The position numbers and the translations under genes were made by a program. The notes beneath the pieces are model-generated. The model did not search any database, had not been told where the DNA came from, and saw only the letters and a program-made list of their open reading frames with translations. A stretch of DNA of 64,000 nucleotides from Terriglobia bacterium (GTDB lineage Bacteria > Acidobacteriota > Terriglobia > JAJPHL01), in contig JAJPHL010000012.1 in the NCBI GenBank assembly GCA_021325275.1, positions 1 through 64,000 of the forward strand, in the 5' to 3' direction. Numbering within the stretch: the stretch's first letter is position 1; every line of letters begins with the position of its first letter. Positions 1 through 7,211 of this stretch are shown here, piece by piece.

Positions 1-21
1 CGACCGAGACGTTTGGAAATC

Positions 22-135
22 GTGGGCTTTAGCCCCCGGCAAACAACGGCTGATCCACAAGCTTGCCCAGTGGAAAGCCGCAGGGGCTAAAGCCCCAGGA
101 AGAAGGCCTGCTGGCGGCACGGCTGAAGCCGTGCC
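22..135. repeat. Palindromic intergenic repeats at the left edge
   Basis: The first 264 bases hold no convincing gene. Three palindromic blocks are visible: a GGGCTTTAGCCC-type block at 22-40, an inversely related GGGGCTAAAGCCCC block at 81-97, and a 9-bp-stem hairpin GGCACGGCT/AGCCGTGCC at 116-135. The first two form a larger inverted pair around 40 bases of spacer. The style matches other intergenic repeats in this window, so this is probably a dispersed acidobacterial hairpin repeat rather than a gene-specific signal. Confidence 0.6.
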
Positions 136-264
136 CTGATACAAAGGATACCTACGCGTGAGGGTTCGATCTCCGCAAGTCTTGTGATCGGAATTCAAAG
201 TGAACCATTACATGGAAGTGCGGCGACAGGCCGTCGCACTCGAAAGCTGTGAGAAAATCTCCTG

Positions 265-1455
265 ATGACATCACTCGCTCCCAGGATCTCGCACAAAGCG
301 AGCCAATTCACCGAATCGGTGATCCGCGAAATGACGCGGCAAGCCATGAAGTACGGCGCCGTGAATCTATCGCAGGGCTTTCCCGATTTTCCAGCGCCTC
401 GCGAATTGAAAGACGCCGCCAAGGCGGCCATCGACGCCGACATCAACCAATACGCGATCACCTGGGGAGCGAAACGCCTGCGCGACGCGATTTGCGCGAA
501 ACACAAGCGCTTCGCGGGCCTCGATATCGATCCCGAGCGCGAACTGACGGTGTGTTGCGGGTCGACTGAAGCGATGATCTCGTCGCTATTGGCGGTGCTG
601 AATCCCGGGGACGAAGTGATCATCTTCGAGCCGTTCTACGAGAACTATGGTCCCGACAGCGTGCTGTCGGATGCCGTGCCGCGTTTCGTGAAGCTGCGCC
701 CGGAAAAATCCGGTGACGCTTGGCAGTGGCGCTACGACGAAGCCGAGTTGCGCGCGGCGTTCAACAACAAGACGCGCGCCATCATCATCAACACGCCGAA
801 CAATCCCACGGGAAAGGTTTTCACGCGCGCCGAACTCGAGTTCATCGCCGCCTTGTGCCAGAAGTTCGACACCATTGCCTTCACGGACGAGATTTACGAG
901 CACATTTTGTACGGCGATCAGCCGCACGTGTACATGCAAACGCTGCCCGGCATGCGCGAGCGCACCGTGACGATCAACGGCATGTCGAAGACCTACAGCG
1001 TCACGGGATGGCGCGTGGGTTGGGCGATCGGGCCGCCGGAACTTTCCTCGGCGATCCGCAAGGTCCACGATTTTCTTACTGTCGGCGCGGCCGCTCCGCT
1101 ACAAGAAGCGGGCGTTCTGGCGTGCAGCTTGCCGGACGAGTATTACCAAAAGCTCGCGGCGGACTACCGGGTGCGCCGCGACAGGCTGCTTCCGCAACTC
1201 GAAGCGGCGGGATTCACCTGCTATCGTCCCGACGGCGCGTATTACGTGGTGACCGACGTGTCGCGCTTCGGATTCGCCGACGACGTGAAGTTTTCCGAGT
1301 ACTTGGTGCGCGAAATCGGCGTCAGCGTCGTGCCGGGATCGAGTTTTTACCGCGATCCACAGGATGGGAAGAATCAGGTTCGGTTCTGTTTCTGCAAACG
1401 TGACGAGACACTTGACGAGGCCGGACGCAGACTACTCCGATTGAAGCAAGGATAG
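265..1455 (+). CDS. PLP-dependent class I/II aminotransferase
   Basis: A 396-residue fold-type I pyridoxal-phosphate aminotransferase of the aspartate aminotransferase superfamily, close in style to the methionine/kynurenine transaminase (YbdL/KAT) branch. The N-terminal NLSQGFPDFPAP motif, the central NTPNNPTGKVF motif and the Schiff-base lysine K242 in GMSKTYSVTGWRVGW are all present, followed by the substrate-carboxylate arginine region near the C-terminus (VRFCFCKRDE). The length is normal for the family and no residue seems missing. It probably acts in cytosolic amino-acid or 2-oxoacid metabolism; the exact substrate cannot be read from sequence. It is convergent with the transhydrogenase gene, 28 bases away. 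Confidence 0.9.
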   Translation: MTSLAPRISHKASQFTESVIREMTRQAMKYGAVNLSQGFPDFPAPRELKDAAKAAIDADINQYAITWGAKRLRDAICAKHKRFAGLDIDPERELTVCCGSTEAMISSLLAVLNPGDEVIIFEPFYENYGPDSVLSDAVPRFVKLRPEKSGDAWQWRYDEAELRAAFNNKTRAIIINTPNNPTGKVFTRAELEFIAALCQKFDTIAFTDEIYEHILYGDQPHVYMQTLPGMRERTVTINGMSKTYSVTGWRVGWAIGPPELSSAIRKVHDFLTVGAAAPLQEAGVLACSLPDEYYQKLAADYRVRRDRLLPQLEAAGFTCYRPDGAYYVVTDVSRFGFADDVKFSEYLVREIGVSVVPGSSFYRDPQDGKNQVRFCFCKRDETLDEAGRRLLRLKQG

Positions 1456-1483
1456 CGAAACAAGGATAGCGGCTGGACCAATG

Positions 1484-3028
1484 TCAAACGCTCGCCGCCA
1501 TGCCGGCGCGGAACTTGTTCAGTTTCCCGAGCGCGTCGTAGGCGGCGTATTTGTACACGTCGCTCAAGGTGGGATAGTTGAAAACCGCGTTGATGAAGTA
1601 ATTGATGTCGCCGCCGAATTGCAGGCACGCCATTCCGGTGTGCACTAACTCCGAAGCAATCTCGCCGATCACGGTGCAGCCGAGGAGTTTCCCGTCGGGC
1701 GCGGAGAAAATCAATTTCACCAAACCGCCCGCGTCGCCGATGATATGGCCGCGCGCGTGATCGCCGAACTGGCTGCGGCCCACCACGTAGTCGATCGGCG
1801 GCTTGCCATCCTTCGCGCGCGATTCGTTTTTCTTCTTGATGCTCTCTTCGGTCTCGCCGACGGCGGAAATCTCCGGAATCGTGTAAATGCCCGCCGGAAG
1901 CACGGGATTCAATTCCTGTCCGCGATAACGGATGTTGAACGCGTGGCACATCGCCAGACGCCCTTGCTCCATGCCCGTGCTGGCGAGCGCGGGACGGCCC
2001 ACCAAGTCGCCGGCCGCATAAATGTTCGGGACTTCGGTTTGGTAGGTATGCGGATTCACGCCTTCAAGATTTCCGTACTTGCTGATCTTGATGCCCAGGC
2101 GCTCGAGACCTAATCCTTCCGTGTTTCCGCCGCGGCCCGCCGCATACAGCATCGACTCCGTCAGAAACACGCGGCCGCTCTTCATCTTCGTGCGAACGAA
2201 ACGAGTGCCGCCAGGTTCCTTCGTTACTTCGCAAGACTCCACGTCCTCGTGCAGCGCCAATTCGATGCCCACCGTGCGGCAAAGTTCCATGAAGCGATCG
2301 GTGATTTCAAAATCGAGAAACTCCAGCACGCGGCCGGAGCGATTCGCCAGCGTGACTTCGATGCCCAGCGCGTGAAACAGGCACGCGTACTCGCAGCCGA
2401 TCACTCCGCCGCCGACCACGATCATCGACTTCGGCAGCTTGAGCATTTGCAGCACGCTGTCGGAATCCCACACGTTGTCGCGATTAAAAGGAATGTGCGC
2501 CGGCCGCACGGGGCTGCTTCCGGTCGCGAGCAAGATAAACTCGGCGGTGATCGAGCGCGTGGCGCCGGACATTTCGGTTATTTCGACCGTATGGTCGTCG
2601 AGCAGCGTGCCCGACGCGAAGATGTGCTCGACGTTGTGGCGTTCCAGATTCAGCGCGGCGCGCTGCCGTTCGCGCTCCTGCACGAAATGCGCGCGATACA
2701 TGAAGTCGGGCAGCGTGATGTCGTGACGAACGTAGGTGGCGACGCCGCCGCCGACTTGCCGCGAGCGCGCGCCGGAGAGAATCAGCGCGGACTCGCGCAA
2801 TGTCTTGCTGGGAAGTGTGCCGGTGTTGATGCACGCGCCGCCGAGAACCGGCTCGCGTTCGATCAGCGCGACGCGAAAATCCTGGTGCGTGCGTCCGCCG
2901 CAGGATTCCGGAATCACGCTATCCGGCAACCCGAAGTAGGCCACCTGCGCCGCGCCCTTTTCGCCGGCCGGGCCGCCGCCAATAACGACCAAATTGAAAT
3001 CGTACCGATGGGAATCGGAGCGACTCAT
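1484..3028 (-). CDS. sthA: Soluble pyridine nucleotide transhydrogenase (SthA-like)
   Basis: A 514-residue FAD-dependent enzyme of the dihydrolipoamide dehydrogenase family, predicted to exchange reducing equivalents between NADPH and NAD+. GGGPAG (about 17-22) binds FAD, GGGVIGCE marks the NAD(P) domain, and AAGDLVGRPALAST the second FAD site. The active-site segment reads GGACINTGTLPSKTLRE: only C66 remains and the second redox cysteine is T71. This is the SthA signature and argues against lipoamide dehydrogenase or glutathione reductase. An unusual ~20-residue stretch (about 31-52, with one extra Cys) separates the first FAD motif from the next strand. I chose the ATG at 3028, just before the FAD motif; an upstream ATG at 3073 would add 15 poorly conserved residues. 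Confidence 0.88.
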   Translation of the reverse strand: MSRSDSHRYDFNLVVIGGGPAGEKGAAQVAYFGLPDSVIPESCGGRTHQDFRVALIEREPVLGGACINTGTLPSKTLRESALILSGARSRQVGGGVATYVRHDITLPDFMYRAHFVQERERQRAALNLERHNVEHIFASGTLLDDHTVEITEMSGATRSITAEFILLATGSSPVRPAHIPFNRDNVWDSDSVLQMLKLPKSMIVVGGGVIGCEYACLFHALGIEVTLANRSGRVLEFLDFEITDRFMELCRTVGIELALHEDVESCEVTKEPGGTRFVRTKMKSGRVFLTESMLYAAGRGGNTEGLGLERLGIKISKYGNLEGVNPHTYQTEVPNIYAAGDLVGRPALASTGMEQGRLAMCHAFNIRYRGQELNPVLPAGIYTIPEISAVGETEESIKKKNESRAKDGKPPIDYVVGRSQFGDHARGHIIGDAGGLVKLIFSAPDGKLLGCTVIGEIASELVHTGMACLQFGGDINYFINAVFNYPTLSDVYKYAAYDALGKLNKFRAGMAASV

Positions 3029-3182
3029 CAAAACCGAGAGTAACACAACCGCCGCGTGGCGACCCAGGTCCATTCACAGGAAAACTTCGGGCCTAGTCCG
3101 TTCGAGGAAGCGAAACGAATCCTTCGAACCATTGCTGCAACTCCGTGCGCGGCGCGAGACTATGAGGCGTGAAAGGAAAAGC

Positions 3183-3716
3183 ATGAAAACGATCTATCCC
3201 CGCCGTACGGAAAGAATCAAACTGCGCCGCAATGTGCAAATGGTTTTCCGAACCCCTCGCGGGCACGTGGATTGTGTGCCGGCGTCGACATTCGCCGTGA
3301 GCTGTCACGGCGCGGGCCTGTACGCGTTGCATCAGCATCCGCAAGGCACCGAGGTTTTCCTGATGGACAGCCATTCGGGCGTCGGTGCGTGGGCGCGGCT
3401 CGTGTGGGAAGGCGAGCAACTCTACGACGGCCGTATTCCCATGGGCGTGGAGTTCTCCAAGCCGGGCAATCATTGGAAATCGCGATTGGTGCCGCCGAGT
3501 TGGCTGCCATTTCTGGCGGCACGCGCAAAGGAGAATACGCCGCGGCCTTACTTGCACGAATCGACGAACAAGATTGTCCTCGTGGGACAAGGCGGCAAGA
3601 AGCCCGCGGCCAACGCCGCCCCCGCAGCGGTGTGCCGCTGTTGCGGATGCCCTGAAGAAGTCGCGATGGAAGGGCAAGAGCCGGTGTGCAAAGTTTGTCG
3701 CGAGTGGGTGGCTTAG
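3183..3716 (+). CDS. PilZ-like domain protein with C-terminal zinc ribbon
   Basis: A 177-residue protein. The N-terminal RRTERIKLRRNVQMVF, the glycine-rich centre and IPMGVEFSKPGNHW follow the pattern of acidobacterial PilZ-like domains, which often bind cyclic-di-GMP. The canonical RxxxR and D/NxSxxG motifs are only partly kept, so ligand binding is uncertain. The last ~30 residues contain a CRCCGCP...CKVC cluster resembling a small treble-clef or zinc ribbon. The ATG at 3183 is preceded by a purine-rich GAAAGGA at suitable spacing. The gene lies downstream of sthA in divergent orientation and ends before a strong bidirectional terminator. Confidence 0.6.
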   Translation: MKTIYPRRTERIKLRRNVQMVFRTPRGHVDCVPASTFAVSCHGAGLYALHQHPQGTEVFLMDSHSGVGAWARLVWEGEQLYDGRIPMGVEFSKPGNHWKSRLVPPSWLPFLAARAKENTPRPYLHESTNKIVLVGQGGKKPAANAAPAAVCRCCGCPEEVAMEGQEPVCKVCREWVA

Positions 3717-3842
3717 CGACAAGTTCCGAGGCACGCGGCGCTCGCAGATTACACAGAGTCCAGGGATCCGCTCCCCGTGCGATCCAGTCAGTGAGCTGTG
3801 TAATCTGCCGGCGTCGCGTTAGAAGATTGCGTTGAACAAACG

Positions 3843-3873
3843 AAAGCCCGAGGAATGAATGTCCTCGGGCTTT
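3843..3873. terminator. Bidirectional Rho-independent terminator
   Basis: A perfect 12-bp stem (AAAGCCCGAGGA / TCCTCGGGCTTT) with a 7-base loop, followed on the plus strand by TAGTTTTT. It lies between the convergent PilZ-like gene (ends 3716) and lexA (ends 3906), so it can stop transcripts from both sides. Confidence 0.9.
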
Positions 3874-3905
3874 AGTTTTTAACTCTGAACTTGGAACTTG
3901 TTTTC

Positions 3906-4532
3906 TCAGTTCCTCTCGTAGCGACGCAGTACCCCGATCACGCGACCCTGCACTTGGACCGCGCTGGCATCCACCATGATCGGAGACATGGTGGCGTTGG
4001 CCGGCTGCAAGCGAACCTGCGCGCCCTCGCGGTAAATCCGCTTGAGCGTGGCGTCCTGGCCGTTCACCAGCGCCACGACAATCTCGCCATCGCTGGCTTT
4101 TTCGCGTTTCTCCACGAGGATGAAATCGCCTTCCAGAATGTGGTCGTCGATCATCGAGTCGCCGCGCACCTGCAAGACGTAGACGTCGCCCTTGCCGGTG
4201 AAGTCGCCGAGCGAAATGGTCTCGGGATTCTCGATCGCTTCCACCGGAGCTCCCGCGGCGATCCGGCCGAGCAGCGGCAGACCGGGTACGGCTTCGCGTG
4301 CGGCTTTCTTTTCGCGGAAAAACTTGGGAGTAAGTTCCAGCGAGCGGCTCTGATGGATGCCGCGCTTCAGGTAGCCTTTTTCCTCGAGCGTGGAAATATG
4401 CTTGTGGATGGTCGCGAGCGACGACAGCCCGACGCCCAAGCCGATTTCTTCGAAACTGGGGCAGTGACCGTGCTCGTCGATGAAGCCACGAACGTATTCC
4501 AGAACGCGTGCTTGTCGCTTGGTCAATGGCAT
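3906..4532 (-). CDS. lexA: LexA repressor
   Basis: A 208-residue SOS repressor/autoprotease. Residues 1-65 form the winged-helix DNA-binding domain (LTKRQARVLEYV...; CPSFEEIGLGVGLSSLATIHKHISTLEEKG lies at about 24-53). The C-terminal S24 peptidase domain has the scissile Ala93-Gly94 in GRIAAGAP, the nucleophile S126 in RGDSMIDD and the general base K164 in DATLKRIY, so RecA-stimulated self-cleavage should be intact. The length is typical. The start at 4532 is the first Met of the conserved domain and sits only 6 bases downstream of a predicted -10 box. No SOS target gene adjoins it; cinA is 50 kb away. Confidence 0.97.
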   Translation of the reverse strand: MPLTKRQARVLEYVRGFIDEHGHCPSFEEIGLGVGLSSLATIHKHISTLEEKGYLKRGIHQSRSLELTPKFFREKKAAREAVPGLPLLGRIAAGAPVEAIENPETISLGDFTGKGDVYVLQVRGDSMIDDHILEGDFILVEKREKASDGEIVVALVNGQDATLKRIYREGAQVRLQPANATMSPIMVDASAVQVQGRVIGVLRRYERN

Positions 4533-4538
4533 ACGCCT

Positions 4539-4567
4539 ATTATTCGCGAATATTATACGAATGTCAA
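4539..4567 (-). promoter_or_regulatory. lexA promoter with overlapping operator-like dyads
   Basis: Read on the minus strand, TTGACA (4567-4562) and AATAAT (4544-4539) are spaced by exactly 17 bases. The spacer contains ATTCG-N11-CGAAT and a perfect 10-base palindrome ATTCGCGAAT overlapping the -10 box. This fits autoregulation by LexA, but the sequence is not the E. coli CTGT-N8-ACAG or the Gram-positive GAAC-N4-GTTC box. The -10 box ends 6 bases before the ATG, so the transcript may be leaderless. Confidence 0.65.
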
Positions 4568-4711
4568 GGGAAAACAGTTGCCCGCCTGATCTCCGGTTAC
4601 CCGGAAAAACCGGAGCGGGCCTTACACTTCAACGAGCAAATGGCACTGGCCACCGGCAACCTGCTTGTTTCCGCTCGGCATTCGTGCTAAAAAATTCTTT
4701 CCGGATTGTTC

Positions 4712-5095
4712 ATGGCCACTCCCGCTGAAGTTGCTTCCCGAATTGCCGAATGGCGCCGCCGCGACGAGCGCGAGCATCCGCAAGGTCTGTACGAACTCGT
4801 GATGGCGTGGTTCGACGACGCCGACGAAGACGTCCGCTATGAAGCCGTGCTGTTCCTGGGACATCACATGAAACAAATGGCCGACGGCCAGCGGCTGCTC
4901 GACGCGGCGATTGGCGATCACAGTGTGAAAGTCCGCAAGGCCGCTTGCGACGCGCTAGGCGGCGCGTTCCGCAACACGCACGATCGCCGCGTGGCCGGCA
5001 TCATGGCCGATATTTCGCGCAATGCAAATGAAGATGGCGATGTGCGCGCGTCGGCGTTGGGCGCGATCCGAAGAATCAATAGCCAGAGATACTAA
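4712..5095 (+). CDS. HEAT-repeat protein
   Basis: A 127-residue, all-helical cytoplasmic protein. Two to three HEAT-like units are visible: DADEDVRYEAVLFLGHHM, DHSVKVRKAACDALGGAF and EDGDVRASALGAIRRI. Such repeats make protein-binding scaffolds; no catalytic motif is present. The ATG at 4712 is preferred over a TTG two codons upstream. It is divergent from lexA and followed by a convergent TPR-protein gene. The role is unknown. Confidence 0.65.
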   Translation: MATPAEVASRIAEWRRRDEREHPQGLYELVMAWFDDADEDVRYEAVLFLGHHMKQMADGQRLLDAAIGDHSVKVRKAACDALGGAFRNTHDRRVAGIMADISRNANEDGDVRASALGAIRRINSQRY

Positions 5096-5133
5096 CGACA
5101 GGGGGCGGTGCCCCGCGCCAACGTTGCACCGCC

Positions 5134-6603
5134 TTAATTGTCGCCGCGCTGGGCACGAACAATCTGCTCAGCTTGAGTCTCGTAGTCCCGCGCCTTTTCG
5201 TGAGCGCCCGTAGCGTGAAGTTCTTGCGCTGCACGACTCAGCGTTCCCACCAATTCCGCGTTAAAGCGCCCCAGCACAGCGATCTTGTAATCAAGCGATT
5301 TTTGATACGCCGTAACCGCGCTGGGGTGGTCGCCTTGGTATGAGTAGCACTGTCCGATATCGTCGAGCGCAGCCGCCGCCTCTAGTCTGACCACACCGGC
5401 AAAGCGTTCGAGGATGTCCACGGCAAGTTGGTGAGCTTTGATTGCTTCAGCCCATCGACCTTGGGCCGCCAGCCATTGTCCGCGCGCACGGTAAATCTTG
5501 CCGATCTCGGCGTCCAGTGGAGGAAAGTTCTTCAACTGGATGGCCATCGCCCTGGCCAAAAGTTTATCGGCATTCTCGAAATGGCTGCGCCCAGTATCCA
5601 TGATGGCTTCATCGATGAGGATCGCGGCAACGAGCGGCGATTCGCGGCCGACGTGGTCCAGACGGATGCGAAGCGCGCGGAGAAAGTATGCTTCGGCAAC
5701 CACGTAGTTGCCCGTCTTGCCAGCCGAAATTCCGAGATTCTCGAGGGCGTTGGATACCTGCAGGCTGTGGAGTCCGAAAATCTGCTCGTTCAGCCGCACT
5801 GATTGCTTTAGTAGTGAGACGCCTTTCGCAGTGTTACCTCTGGCGAGCAGGACCAATCCCATATTCCCGAGCGCGACGGCGCGGTCGGGATGGTCCGGTG
5901 GCAGAAGGGCTTGGTACAGTTTCAAGGAAAGCGTCATTTCGCGCTCGGCCGCGGCGTAGTCGTGCAAATTCAGGTGGAGAAGCGCGACGTTCGTCAGCAC
6001 GGCGGCGCGGCTAATCGCGTACGAAGGATCCTCGCCCAAGATGGCGAGAGCCTCCGTGAAGTCGGCCTCCGCCGAGCACGTATCCGCCTTGGCTTGCGCC
6101 ACCTGCGCACTCATGTTCAACAGGTTGGCAAACCAAAAGTTGTGACGACCGTAGCGTTTCTCGACGGCCCGTTTTGCGGCCTGCAGAATGACTTCGGCGG
6201 GAGCCACTTTTCGTTCCAGCAGATACGTCTGCGCGAGATTCGCACTGGTCGCCGCCAGGTCGCCAAGAGATTGCGGCTGATGACGCTCGAAGATTTCGAT
6301 CGCGTCGCTAAAATTCTTCTCGGCTTTCGCGTATTGAAACGTGGTGCGATACACGACGCCAATGTCGCCCAAGACCTCTGCTCGGTGAACTTCGGTCAAG
6401 TGCACGGTTTCCGCCATCGCCGTTTGATAGTGGCCAATGGCGGCGCTGTAGTGAGTTTCACTTAACGCTTGGCGGCCAAGCTGAATCTCGCGGAGCCAGC
6501 GCTTTTCAGGTGCGGATGAAGCGGGCGCTGCGGAAATCTGCGCCAGAATCAAGAGTAACGCTACAAGCAGTAACAACGCCTTCGTGGACGATCGGTAAAA
6601 CAT
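5134..6603 (-). CDS. Secreted or periplasmic TPR-repeat protein
   Basis: A 489-residue protein with an N-terminal signal peptide (FYRSSTKALLLLVALLLILAQ) followed almost entirely by tetratricopeptide repeats of the NPHP/kinesin-light-chain type. Recurring elements include A-x2-NLAQTYLLERK, LGNMGLVLLARGN, LENLGISAGKTGNY and LDDIGQCYSYQGDHPSAVTAY. The ATG at 6603 is supported by GGAGG eight bases upstream and by placing the signal sequence at the very N-terminus; an upstream Met at 6639 would bury it. It is probably a protein-interaction scaffold; no enzymatic domain is seen. Confidence 0.8.
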   Translation of the reverse strand: MFYRSSTKALLLLVALLLILAQISAAPASSAPEKRWLREIQLGRQALSETHYSAAIGHYQTAMAETVHLTEVHRAEVLGDIGVVYRTTFQYAKAEKNFSDAIEIFERHQPQSLGDLAATSANLAQTYLLERKVAPAEVILQAAKRAVEKRYGRHNFWFANLLNMSAQVAQAKADTCSAEADFTEALAILGEDPSYAISRAAVLTNVALLHLNLHDYAAAEREMTLSLKLYQALLPPDHPDRAVALGNMGLVLLARGNTAKGVSLLKQSVRLNEQIFGLHSLQVSNALENLGISAGKTGNYVVAEAYFLRALRIRLDHVGRESPLVAAILIDEAIMDTGRSHFENADKLLARAMAIQLKNFPPLDAEIGKIYRARGQWLAAQGRWAEAIKAHQLAVDILERFAGVVRLEAAAALDDIGQCYSYQGDHPSAVTAYQKSLDYKIAVLGRFNAELVGTLSRAAQELHATGAHEKARDYETQAEQIVRAQRGDN

Positions 6604-6755
6604 GGAGCGGCCTCCGATCATGCATCTCGGGATTCCCACTCGTTATAGACACCGTGACGTGCATTTCGGCTCGCGTCGCGCAGTTGCACGACAAGTCGCA
6701 CGTGGCCCGAATAGTACTGTACTCTAACGTGAAAGTTTACCAAATCGTAGATCGC

Positions 6756-7143
6756 TGAAAACGTTACCGTTCCGCGTCTGCGGCGACAGGACAAGCCAAA
6801 AGATATGCCAAGAAGACCTATCGGGACGCCGCTAAAACGTTTTAAGGAATCGTTACCGCAAGCTGTGTTTGGAGCGCATCACTCATCGTTATCTTTCGTA
6901 TAACGCATTCGCATTTCCCTTTTTCGACGCACCAGCGTTAAATGGAAATGTGAGTAACAAGCCTGAATCCGCCGCCACGATTTCCGGTAAGACACCCACG
7001 CCGGAAAAGCCCGCGCCTAAGGCCATGGCTACCGCCGCAGCGGCTACGCCCGCACCGGCGAAGCGCGAGTATCCCACGCTGGGCTACGAGTAGTTCGGAT
7101 TCTTTCCGGCAACGCGACCGGCAACCATTCCGGTAACGTTTCT
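6756..7143. promoter_or_regulatory. Spacer upstream of the efflux operon with CGTT-centred dyads
   Basis: About 600 bases (6604-7211) lie between the divergent TPR gene and the RND operon. Three related dyads stand out: TGAAAACGTTACC at 6756-6768, the perfect 12-base palindrome TAAAACGTTTTA at 6833-6844, and GGTAACGTTTCT at 7132-7143. Their CG-centred form resembles LacI/GalR-family operators, but no such regulator is encoded in the window. A weak TTG-initiated Ala/Pro-rich frame (6869-7093) is present but not convincing as a gene. Confidence 0.35.
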
Positions 7144-7211
7144 TTGCGTTTCTCGCAACCCTCAGTCGCTCCGATCAAAAGAAAGTATCGTATGATTGAA
7201 GATTAGCCGCT

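Noticed and set aside
6869-7093. 74-codon TTG-initiated Ala/Pro-rich frame and its 62-codon antisense counterpart
   Set aside because: No ribosome-binding site, no domain, and two overlapping frames of similar quality in one spacer; neither can be supported.
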